A stretch of 64,000 nucleotides of DNA from Hermodice carunculata (lineage: Eukaryota; Annelida; Polychaeta; Eunicida; Amphinomidae). A program made the position numbers and the translations under genes. Under the pieces are notes generated by a model, which was given only the letters and a program-made list of their open reading frames with translations, did no database searches and was not told where the DNA came from. Below are positions 54,600 through 64,000 of the stretch, one piece after another. The DNA lies in NCBI GenBank assembly GCA_964020975.1, contig OZ026624.1, forward strand, positions 25,093,411 through 25,157,410. Reading direction: 5' to 3'. Numbering within the stretch: position 1 is the first letter of the stretch; each line of letters opens with the position of its first letter.

Positions 54600-57182
54600 G
54601 TCCAGCCATAAAATATTTTAATGATACCTATGGATAATGACACAGATATATCGAATCGGCTTGGAGGAGTCGATGTGAATTCTTTGCTCAACGTAATTGG
54701 GAATCATTCAAATGACAATGCTTCAGACCTGCAGGGTCCAACTTTTATTAATCAATCTCCATACTATGAAATTGATCAGTTAGTAAAATGTCTATGAAAT
54801 ACGATGGAAAAGTTTATTGTTTTTAGTCTCAATCGTGAATCACTAAATGCAAAAATTGCTGAAATCAAAATATTACTTGACTATCTTAATTCCCATGATT
54901 GTCAACCCAGTGCAATTTTGAATAAACATTTTCCAATGTAGACAGTAAAGTACAACAAACATTAACACAAAAAATCTCAGTGGATCACCCAAGGAATAAT
55001 TAGATCAATAAAAAAGAGGGATGATTTGTATAAAGCTTTGAAAAGGACTCCCCTGAACACACACGAATATGAGGCACATAAAGTAAACCTGAACACTTTT
55101 AACAAAATATTAAAAAATACCATACTTAAAGCAAAAAAGGATTATTATGAGCAGTGTTTCAAAAAATACAAAAATGATATGAAAAATACATGGAAAACTT
55201 TCAATAATATGTTATATAAGACTCAGAAGAGAGTATCATTTCCTGAAATTTTTAACATAAATGGTAAATTAATATCAGATAATCAGGAAATTGTAAATTC
55301 TTTTAATAAATACTTCACAGACATTGGACCTGATCTAGCCTCCAAAATAAGCATACCAAGGAATGTTGCTGTGAATGATTACTTAAAAAATCCTACACAA
55401 CACAGGCTGAAAAATTCATGTGTGTCTCTGAAACAACGGTTTTACAAATAATAAATTCATTAAAACTAAGAACTAGCTACGGGCATGATAGGTTTTCAGT
55501 AAAATTACTTAAATCAATTAAAAACGAAACTAATAAGGAAACTAGAGCAGACTGATCTTCCAACAGAAAATCAAATGTCTCCCGGTGGAACACTTACGTC
55601 TCTAAATAAGCTACAGGTGATAATAAATTACAAATGACCAAGTTTGCTTGAAAATTACAATCCTATTTTAGCTCTCACCTAGATACATTACTCTAGCAAT
55701 TTTCATCAAGTTCTTCAAGACATATTGCAGAGAAACCAATTTCACATATATGGAAAAAAGGGAAGTACCATTAAATATATACATGGATCTTTCAAAAGCC
55801 TTTGACACTTTAAATCATAATACATTACTAGAAAAACTCAGCTATTATGGAATAAATGACACTGCACTCAAACTGTTTGAAAATTACCTAAACAATCGCA
55901 AACAATATGTAGTCCTAAATGATTTAGAATCAAATCTTTAAGAAATTAATACTGGGGTGCCACAGGGCTCCATATTAGGTCCTTTGTTATTTATCATCTA
56001 CTCTGGTAAGCACATAAGGTTTAGCTAAAAACTTAGATCACAGTGTAGACATCTGACAAAACATAAATTCAGAATTGATGAAAATTAATCTGTCACTCAA
56101 AATGAATAAATTATCTCTTAATGTTGAAAAAACTAAATTTATGTTATTCTACAATCCTCAAAAAGTAGTTACAATACCCTCCATTAAAATAGATAAGAGT
56201 AATAATGAATATGCTGACAGTTTTAACTTTCTAGGCCTCACTATTGACAAACATTTGAACTGGAACCAACATCAAGAAATTGTAGCTTCTAAAATGTCTC
56301 AGACAGCTGGTGTAATGAACAGATTTAAAGATTATATACAGAAAGACATTCAATCTATACTGCATTAGTACTTTCTAGAATTAACTATTGTCTCCTTGCC
56401 TGGGGCCATAAAATTGACAGAGTTTTCAATATACAAAAAAGGGCAGTACGTATCATTAATCATAGTAAATATAATGCACATACAAAACCTATCTTTAAAG
56501 AAAGGAAATTGTTAAAAGTCGAAGATATACATAAAGGACAACTCTTAAAATTTTATTTCAAATATTTTAATACTGAATTACCTATATATTTCTTGAGCAT
56601 GCCCATCATGAAAAAAAAACTGACATACACAAACATGATACATGAAGGAACGACATTTTCAGAGTAAGAGCTGGAAATAGATTTGCCGAAAAATGTGTTC
56701 AACCCAGATTGTACAGACTTTGAATGAAATACCAGACATCGTGAAAAGTAAAGTATACACACACAGTTATTCAGGTTTTAAAATAAATATCATACAATAT
56801 TTTATACAAAAATATGAGTCTATATGTAATATCACTAATTGTTATATCTGCAATGCATAAATGTCTTAAGTTTATATATGACTACTCAAATGTTTAATTG
56901 CCGTAATATTATCAATAATGTGCAGCAGGGAAATCTGTGTCTTCAAGATATCTATATATTTGTGTGTTGTCACCATGGTAATATATAATCATTAAACAAA
57001 CTTTATTTGGGTGGCTCATATGCTAGCGATTGTCGAACAATCTTAATATGAGTCTCCTGACCACATCCATGTTTTTAAAGAAATAAATTATCAGATTGAT
57101 TGTTAATTCCTATTGATACAATATACTTATGAATTATACTAAACTGTATTATATTGGTCAAATAAATGAATTGAATTGAATT
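54600..57182 (+). mobile_element. Jockey-superfamily (CR1/L2-like) LINE, near full length ORF2 but broken
   Basis: It starts with MDNDTDISNRLGGVDVNSLL and FSLNRESLNAKIAEIKILL, the usual opening of the endonuclease. Most of the endonuclease is then missing (after about 54920). Next come ITQGIIRSIKKRDDLYKALK (linker) and INSLKLRTSYGHDRFSVKLL in another frame. The reverse transcriptase core follows: YMDLSKAFDTLNHNTLLEKL, then GVPQGSILGPLL. The FADD box is not found. Last are LSLNVEKTKFMLF, FNFLGLTIDKHLNW and INYCLLAWGHK. Several stops and frameshifts make it dead. The 3' UTR ends in AAATAAATGAATTGAATTG, a microsatellite-like tail. Confidence 0.88.
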
Positions 57183-57262
57183 GGGTCAACAGCTTTCCTG
57201 GGCACGTTTTGAGTGTAGTTTGTCATGGAAAACTGTTGACTCATATAGTATGCATTGTGATG
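57183..57262. mobile_element. Family A hairpin fragment at a LINE tail
   Basis: GGTCAACAGCTTTCCTGGGC pairs loosely with ATGGAAAACTGTTGACTC. It adjoins the LINE tail without a gap. Confidence 0.5.
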
Positions 57263-59280
57263 GACAAGACGCATACAGTGTGCCATGCATATTTCAGGAC
57301 TTACAAAATGTTATTACACTCTGTCCAAAAAAACGAAGTGGAAAATCCCACACTGTAAAAAGTGCCAAATCTTGGCTGTAAGCCCTTATAATTAAATTTC
57401 GACAAGTTACCCTAAAACTGACATAAGTACTAGGAGAGTTCTGATAATGTTTCACAGAGGTAAAATAAGGCACTGAAGGATATTAATTTGATTTGTATTT
57501 ACAGTGGTAAAAGGTCTCCAACACATGAGTGGGCGAGTATGGTGATACACTTTCCAAATCAATATTCATGAACCATTTAAGGAAGTGAACGGTTCCTAAA
57601 AAGGCGCATAATGCAGATCTAACTCAGTTTATATATGTATGTTGTCTGCCCCAAAAAAGTCAATACTCTCATAACTGTCTGGAGCATGTATCAATAATAG
57701 TTACATGTTCAGCTTATCAGTGCCAATGTTTTCCCAGCGGACCATGGTAGACTTTTCTCACTGAATGCATCCCCAAATGTTAACCCTCCTCCCTAAAGTC
57801 GGCCGTATCAAGCTCCCCTCAAGTCAGCCGAATATGGCCTTTGTCAATGCATGCATAAAAATCGTATTTCCTTTCTTTATCAAGTCATTTATAGGAAAAA
57901 TCATGAAAACTATCAGCTGAAGTAGTCATTTATGCATCCTTTCCTTCATATCGCCATACCAACATTGTAACTAAAAAGCAGGATGGAGTGTTTGTTCTTC
58001 TGAAATTACTGATCGTGTGAAGAGGACCATCAATCAACATGCTGTTTACAATGCATATCCAGCACATTCAATTAATTTGAGTCTTCCCGCGGCTCATGTC
58101 CATGTGTTTTGTTCACTATGCATCCTTCCCCTTTAGTATAATATTTGTGGGATGTTTCTCAGTCAAAATTTAATAATGGACGGCAAAAATAAACTTGTTG
58201 CGTCAAGTTTGTCCTGTCCGTTTTGGAAAGTTCATCGGCGAACAACATCCATGTTTGTTGGTTTCAATGCATTGCTCAGCAGCTACCGGAAATCAAAGTA
58301 CATTGTATTTTTGGTTGTCATTGGCAGCCTAAAGTGCTTTCTGATGGTGCTGAAGAATGGCAAAACTTTCTGAGTGCCATATTTGGATCAATGACCCCAT
58401 AACCTCGAACGAGTTTCCAAATATGGATATTATCATCAAACTTGATTGATTTTTACGGCAAGAAATATTGACACACATCAAATTTAGCCAACTGGAGAAG
58501 AGTATCCCAAAATAGAAAAGACATTGGGCTTTCCCATGGTGCCAAACATCCCAGATATCTTTGAACAAACATGGCCCTACGAGGAATGCAAACTTGTGGA
58601 AACTTCCATTGTTTTCTGCAGATTTCAACACTCACTTGCGGTAAACGACTATCAATAATCATTTATACTACATGGACAAATAAATCTATACATTTTACCA
58701 CAAATAAAACATCACTACCAAAAACTATGATGTTGAATCAGTCATACTACCCCACACCTGATGACACCTGTTCCTACAAAGTACAATATGGGCCCAGACA
58801 GCAACTGTTTTGGTGTGTTCATAGCACATTTTTACCGTTCATGAGGAATTAATTCCAGGGTTACAGTGGACCAAAACCCAAGGAATGTGAGGGGGAAAGG
58901 GTTAAAGACTAGATATTTTGCTTTCTGTGAAAAGACCACCAAACTTATACTTCTCTTTACTTTAGATAATTACTTAAAGGTAACAAGAAGAACTTGGTCA
59001 TGCATTTGCTTACATCTTTTTGCTGAGGCAAAAATGCATGTGTTGATTTTGACAGATTGACCAAAAATTCACTGAAATGTCACAAACCTGGAAAAAGCAA
59101 GCTACAAATATAAGCAGGTGCATCCTGTTTTAATGAGACATTCACACGTTAGAGATCCCTCTACCAGATACGAGGTACATAGTTGATTTTAAAATAAAGA
59201 TGTTGGTGGCATGTCATCTCTGTCATCAAGATCCTTCCCACTTGCCAACATTATCTACCCAAGTAGAGGCAAATTCCTAC
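57263..59280. other. BRD7/9 intron, little recognised
   Basis: Only a family A right end (GAGGGGGAAAGGGTTAA, 58890-58906) is recognised. Short frames such as 58152-58373 have no motif or splice context. Confidence 0.5.
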
Positions 59281-59391
59281 CTGGAACACCTTTGTTACGC
59301 CGGTCCTCCCTGAAGCCCTGTATGTTGCCTGTGCCAGCGGGCAGCTTCCCTAGCAGTGAGCCTAGAGTGACAACACGCTCTGTCTCACTCA
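59281..59391 (-). CDS. BRD7/BRD9 homolog, internal exon
   Basis: 111 nt: two bases, 36 codons, one base. Minus-strand acceptor TTTGTTTGTTCCAG, donor GTTCCAG before GTAGGA. The peptide includes TLGSLLGKLPAGTGNIQGF and REDRRNKGVP. BRD9 has DLSSLSSKLLPGFTTLGF and KDERRNK at this place, so the match is clear. This is the stretch between the bromodomain and the SYLNYGP block. Its last base joins the next exon (48719) as Val, reproducing BRD7's VLSYLNYGP context. The intron to that exon is about 10.6 kb and holds a LINE, satellites and family F repeats. An alternative donor (AACAAAG before GTGTTC) would break the phase. Confidence 0.92.
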
Positions 59392-59656
59392 CTGGAACAA
59401 ACAAATTTTCAATATTAACATCATAAGATCAAGTGGCAAGGAGAAAACAAATAAAAAAAAAAAAAAAAAAAAAAAACAAACAAACAAACAAAAAAAAAGC
59501 TTTAAAGGGTCTGACAGCTCTAGTGACACATGGATATTCAGTTTCCCCCACTTGGGGGCACCTGTACATATACATGTAGAACAACGTACTAGGCTCTTTA
59601 ATTTTAAAATATTGTTCAGAAAAGATATCCTGTTTAAAGAGAAAAATAAATAGAAA

Positions 59657-59853
59657 CTAGAGGGCTGTGTGAACAGTCCGTGCTGAGCTAACCTAAGCTT
59701 GTTCACAAAATCAAAGTTCCAATCTGGCTTACAGTTTTGGAGAAGAGGTCGAAAATGTAATTGTGAACAAACAGATGGACTGATGACAGATGACAACAAA
59801 CGACACAGCCTTCCAAAAGCTCAGCCTGACTAGCAAGTCAGCTGAGCTAAAAA
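59657..59853 (+). mobile_element. Family F element, short complete copy
   Basis: Head AGAGGGCTGTGTGAACAGTC with GTGCTGAGCTAACC, tail CAGCCTGACTAGCAAGTC and CAGCTGAGCTAAAAA. At about 197 bases it is the smallest copy with both ends and shows them clearly. It lies in the 590-base BRD7/9 intron. The A run with ACAAACAAACAAAC at 59450-59498 lies just before it. Confidence 0.75.
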
Positions 59854-59981
59854 GGCCTTCAAAGGTTTTCTGGCTCAAAAAATCAATTATTCACCATAAT
59901 GTTCGCTGCATAAAATAAAGAGATGAACCCACGAAAAATGAGTAATTTAAAGCAATTCCTTTTTTCATAAATATAACTTAC

Positions 59982-60058
59982 CTACAGAACCATTATTGGG
60001 TATTCCCTCCCGAGGATTCCACAAGCCAAGAGAAATGAACTCATTCAAAGTATCCAGT
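59982..60058 (-). CDS. BRD7/BRD9 homolog, probable internal exon
   Basis: 77 nt: one base, 25 codons (LDTLNEFISLGLWNPREGIP, then NNGSV), one base. The donor TGTAG before GTAAGTTAT is strong. The acceptor (CACTTGTGCAG) is weaker, and an upstream AG would add a few codons in the same frame (ERVHLC). The final G joins TG of the next exon (59391) as Val, so phase agrees. By position it should cover the variable segment after the bromodomain. The sequence alone is not diagnostic. Bromodomain exons must lie beyond 64000. Confidence 0.7.
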
Positions 60059-61734
60059 CTGCACAAGTGCACCCTCTCAGCAGTGACAGTTAACTACAGC
60101 ATCCACTGCCAGTTCAACTCTGTTCTTGCAGCTTGACTTTAACATCAGGAAAAAGAAGCGCACACAGCAGGGATGGATGGGTGGGTTCCAGAGTGGTTGT
60201 ATAGGTCAATAATGAGGGAAATACTCTGAATTACCCATATTTATGTCACAATACGTTACCTATACAACTACTGTAGGGATGTACCAATGGGACAGAGGTA
60301 GGCACGGACATCCAAAATCACTACAAGGTGACAATGCAAATGAAACCCAACTCAGCAGAAGAGTCAGACATGACATTACTATCAGCATGAAAGCTTGATG
60401 CCAAGTTGAGCTCTGGCACATGTTTGCATGTGAGTCTAGGGTCATCTTCAAAGTCTGCTACTGGCAGCTTAACACGTATAAGATCTTAAATGTCAGCAAG
60501 CCAACCTCTGACTGACAAAGTTTCTACAAATGAAAGAAACGAAGGTGTTGTGGCACCAGCACTTGCAGGAGCGCATGATGTACATGAGAGAGGGACATTC
60601 CTCATTATGAACAGGGAGGGACAAAAAGCTTGAAGCTAATGTGGCCTGATGGTATCAAGATTCTGCAACTGAAGATCTTCCCTGCCTGAGAAACATGGGA
60701 AATTGTACTCTTCATCCAGCTAGACACTGTACTGGGATTCATTGAACCTGAGAGAACCTCATGAATGCAAAGAAGACAGGTAGTCTTGCAACCCTCTGAC
60801 TAGTTGACCTCAACATACAATTTCAAAACCCGAATAAACCATGCACCTATCCAATGTAGCAGACAAAGGCTTAATCTGGAAGCCGTGCAGGGCCATAGAA
60901 GGATACCTAGCAATATGCGTCTTGGCCCTCAAACCAACATAAGGATGCCTGGTGACTTCAGTGCCACTCTCATCCCATGTCAACTAGAACCAATGATTTT
61001 CCATTTTTTCCGAAACCGAAGTGGAATTGTGCGTTTTTTTCATCCTTGAAACGGAATTTGATATTTTTTCTTGTATGAATTATATATAAATATATAGCAG
61101 TGAAACAAAATTTGAAAAAATTTTGCTGATGAAGCGGAATTCCTCTTTTTTTTGGAAACAGAAAATCATTGTCCCTAGTCAAACACTAGAGATTTAAAGC
61201 ATGCACTTCAACCGTTTGAGTATCTGATGCCAGTGCAACCAGAAAAATTGTCTTCTATGTCAGGAAATGTGGCTCAACTGCAGTCATGTCTTTGCCCTCA
61301 TGTGGCCACTTGGGGAGGCCAGAAAGCACAATCACCAAGTTCCATTGCAGCACCATGCAAAGATCCACAGGCAATAGTTTCTGAGAAGTGGTTTGAAGTT
61401 TCCGTTAGGGACTGAAGATGCCACTTCCTGAGGGAATCTGCAAGGATGAATGGCCAAGGTTGCCTGATGAACACGCTAAGTACTGGAAGTGCACATGGCC
61501 ACTCCCAACTGAGGTACAGCATCTCTACTGATCAAGCGTTCCCAGGCAAGGCAACTGCAAATCAACTTATTGACTCCCTCATTCTCCTCACTATCTTAAG
61601 AATGAGAGGATTTGGCAGATACGCCTAGGTCCCCAAATTCCCTTACAAAATGTCAAGAAAATCTACTGCCCATGCCATCTTGTTCAGGTACAGAGAGATG
61701 AACATTGCAAGAGTTTTGCTGTTTCTTGTCACAA
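60059..61734. other. BRD7/9 intron, mostly unrecognised
   Basis: It is less AT-rich than the rest of the intron and holds many short frames on both strands, which suggests a decayed mobile element. No family is firm. Confidence 0.4.
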
Positions 61735-61998
61735 CTAAGTGTAACCCACAAGCTGAAAACTGCCTGTGTGATCCAAGGATCCAGAGAACACTGTGTGGCT
61801 ATGATCTGTGACCGGTATGTCTGCATTGATGTTCACCAATCCTGCAATACAACCAGCTAACACAGACATGAGATGCTCCGAGCACCACATCTGGATAGCT
61901 TTGGTGAGCAAAATTAGCTGTTTGGGGTATGTGCCTGACTGCTTGTGATGTAGCCCACTGCTGTTTGATTGTCTGACACAACTAATGTAGAATTCCAC
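61735..61998 (-). mobile_element. Weak retroelement relic, RNase H-like, possibly DIRS family
   Basis: A minus-strand stretch has the general pattern of the end of a DIRS-type RNase H region. The surrounding 60.8-63.3 kb may belong to the same broken element, but no ends are seen. It is old and has many breaks. Confidence 0.2.
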
Positions 61999-62133
61999 AT
62001 GGCCGTATCATGGGGAATGGATTTATACAGCACGAGTTTTAAAACTGTTCACTGCTCGCCAAATGCTTCCAGTGAATGATTTGAAAGGAGCGCTGTCTAA
62101 ATCCATTCCCCATGACACAGCCATCTGGAATTT
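61988..62133. repeat. Inverted repeat, about 38-bp arms
   Basis: AATTCCACATGGCCGTATC with GGGGAATGGATTTA on the left returns in inverse as TAAATCCATTCCCC and ACAGCCATCTGGAATT. The 71-base spacer shows no coding sense. It may be the end of a foldback element. Confidence 0.6.
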
Positions 62134-63533
62134 TGGGGCTCTCATTGAGTGTTAAATCCTATGTTTTTGTCAGAAACCTACTTGGTTTAGCGTGTTTGCA
62201 GCAGCCGTTTTGACTCCATTTTGTTCACTTTCAACATTGCGTTGCTACAGTACGTCACTCAAAAAAGAACTTTCAGTTACTCTTTTCTATCTTACGTAAT
62301 CTGATTGGCTTACAAACAAAACAACAACCAATAGGATTCTCTCTTTTATTTCATTTCAGTCGTAAAATCGTTCCTCACTTATATAATGGGAACGATTGTG
62401 TTTCCACATGGGTAACTATGGGAGAAACAAACTCTTCTATGGCTTGATGAAACTTCATCAGAGCCAGTATGATGACCTCCAACTCCTGCTACATGATGCT
62501 GCAAAGCCCTCATTGTGGAAGCCAACTTCCTGAGGTTGTCAGAGAGTTCAACAAGGCTCAGAAATATGTGTCATTGATTTTCTGAGCCTTGACAGACTGC
62601 TGAAATACTCTGACTATCAAGTTCTAGGCATTCTGCAGATCAATGGAAGTCGTTTATACTCTTTCTTGAAGAGCCACCAAAAGGAAGCTGCTGTTTCCAC
62701 TCTGAAGTGCTCTACTTTCAAATACAAGTTGAGCACAGAGTGGTCAATCACCAGTCTCCAGCTCCCAACTCTCTTTTGAACAAGAAAAACAGGGCTGCAG
62801 AAACCTGGTCAATGTGCATCTTTGACCAACTCTACTGCACCATTCTGTGAAAGTTAATCAGCTGAATCCAACACCATGTCTGTCCTCCCTACAAAGTATT
62901 AAAGCGGATGGGCGTTGGCTATACAGGCGACATTTCTGATTCTGCAAAAATCAAGATCACAGCCAAAATCTACTATGATAAGCACCTACTGATCGTGCAT
63001 GTAATGGGGTCCCAGATGCATAAATTTTTACATCCTCCTGCCAACCTTGTTGATAGAGTAAGGCATAGGATCAGGTGACAGATATACCCAATGACTGTTT
63101 CTCCCTCATCAGACACACTTGGCATGTCATCTATTTTAAGTAAGTGATTGACCATGGCACCTGCCACATCTGTCGATGAACAAGTCAAAACCACGATATG
63201 AGTATCTTCTTTGAATCTAGTCAAAACCCTCATTTGCCTTGGGTAGTGAAGAGTCACACATTTTGTCACTGACTGAGAATGTTGTTAGTTAACCTCAGAG
63301 GCAGGTAAAGGTTTCTTAGTTCCATGATACTGCCTGACCTCCGTTAAGAATCAGTTGTAAGGAGCCCCTCTTGGTGGGGTTGTGGATCTTGCTGGACTAT
63401 CTGGATGAACACTTGCTTACAGGCACAAGATACTCCTCATGTTGCTTCTTCATCGGGCATGGACTTAACCTGCCAAGCCTTCATGGTGCGGGCTTAGTTG
63501 AACGTCCAATCTTCCCCAGAAGTAGTTAAACCC
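62134..63533. other. BRD7/9 intron, unassigned
   Basis: No repeat family or gene was recognised. The minus frame at 62973-63269 carries no known motif. Confidence 0.4.
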
Positions 63534-63843
63534 CTAACCCTTTCCCCCTTGAATTGACGCTTGAGTCAACAACTTTCCTTGGCATGAGTTGGGCACTTAG
63601 TGCTCAACTCATGCCAAGGAAACTTATACTTAGTATAGTATAACTTTCCTTGGCACGAGTTGAGCACTAAGTGCCCAACTCATGCCAAGGAAAGCTGTTG
63701 ACCTGGGGCATGTGATCTTAATAGGCCTCATGTACAATTCTCAGTCAAAATTGTTTTTCATTACGGTTGAAATTAGTTGAAAACACTGAAGCAGACGACA
63801 TTTGACCAGTCGGTTTTGGCCGGTTTAAGGGGGAAAGGGTTAA
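63534..63843. mobile_element. Family A TTAA MITE with two hairpins
   Basis: It runs from CTAACCCTTTCCCCCTTG to GGGGGAAAGGGTTAA. It has two successive near-perfect hairpins, at 63574-63622 and 63644-63694. Each is built from TTTCCTTGGCATGAGTTG-like arms, joined by ACTTATACTTAGTATAGT. Other copies have one hairpin. Confidence 0.85.
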
Positions 63844-63845
63844 AC

Positions 63846-64000
63846 TGTTGAATCGTTGGTCTAATGTTTGATCTAAACTTGCAGGATAAAGCAATCTATG
63901 TGTTCCGCTGTAATATGAAGTTTGGAATTAAAGTTTCCATTTTATTAAATCAATCTTTATTTAATCCAGATTTTAATCCTGGATTACAAAATTAAATATT
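63846..64000. mobile_element. Family K element, cut by the window edge
   Basis: It shares GGAATTAAAGTTTCCATTTT, AAATCAATCTT and TAATCCAGATTTT with 33268-33320. Only part is visible. Confidence 0.65.

Noticed and set aside
60800-63300. A full retroelement with several domains
   Set aside because: Only one weak stretch resembles a known region; ends and other domains were not seen, so only a low-confidence relic is listed.

Overview
The window looks like a piece of a large, repeat-rich genome of a marine invertebrate animal. The genes have spliceosomal introns (one about 44 kb). Transposon debris is dense: TTAA-flanked and TA-flanked MITEs, non-LTR retrotransposons, Penelope-like fragments, and repeats carrying a GACGG-rich tract with a terminal hairpin. 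No bacterial or plasmid features are seen. I infer a lophotrochozoan or an invertebrate deuterostome and cannot narrow it further. Two host genes can be supported. The first is a BRD7/BRD9-type bromodomain gene (a SWI/SNF subunit) on the minus strand. Five of its internal exons lie in the window at 59982-60058, 59281-59391, 48584-48719, 4392-4503 and 710-796. Their splice phases chain together and the middle three match the conserved region after the bromodomain. The 5' part (bromodomain) lies beyond 64000 and the 3' end lies before 1. The second is a GT11 family alpha-1,2-fucosyltransferase on the plus strand (28584-30158), with an uninterrupted 524-codon reading frame. It sits inside the 44 kb BRD7/9 intron in the opposite orientation. 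Layout: 1-4.4 kb holds the last visible BRD7/9 exons and a large foldback repeat interrupted by a Penelope-like fragment. 4.5-28.4 kb is intron filled with piggyBac-like TTAA MITEs, mariner-like MITEs, microsatellites, a second Penelope-like fragment and a CR1/L2-like LINE, with two weak candidate plus-strand exons. 28.4-30.2 kb is the fucosyltransferase. 30.7-48.5 kb is intron again, with MITEs, a LINE nested in an inverted-repeat element, 34-, 20- and 37-bp satellites, a 3.6 kb block of GACGG-type repeats and a third Penelope-like fragment. 48.6-60.1 kb holds three BRD7/9 exons, a 74-bp satellite, more GACGG-type repeats and a LINE. 60.1-64 kb is mostly unrecognised, with a weak retroelement relic and two MITE copies at the end. 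The most striking non-coding signal is a set of three type I hammerhead ribozyme motifs, at 43480-43549 (+, core intact) and at 3336-3376 and 24815-24881 (-, degraded cores). Each lies exactly 24 nt downstream of a TATATAAG box. All three belong to Penelope-like terminal fragments that otherwise look unalike.
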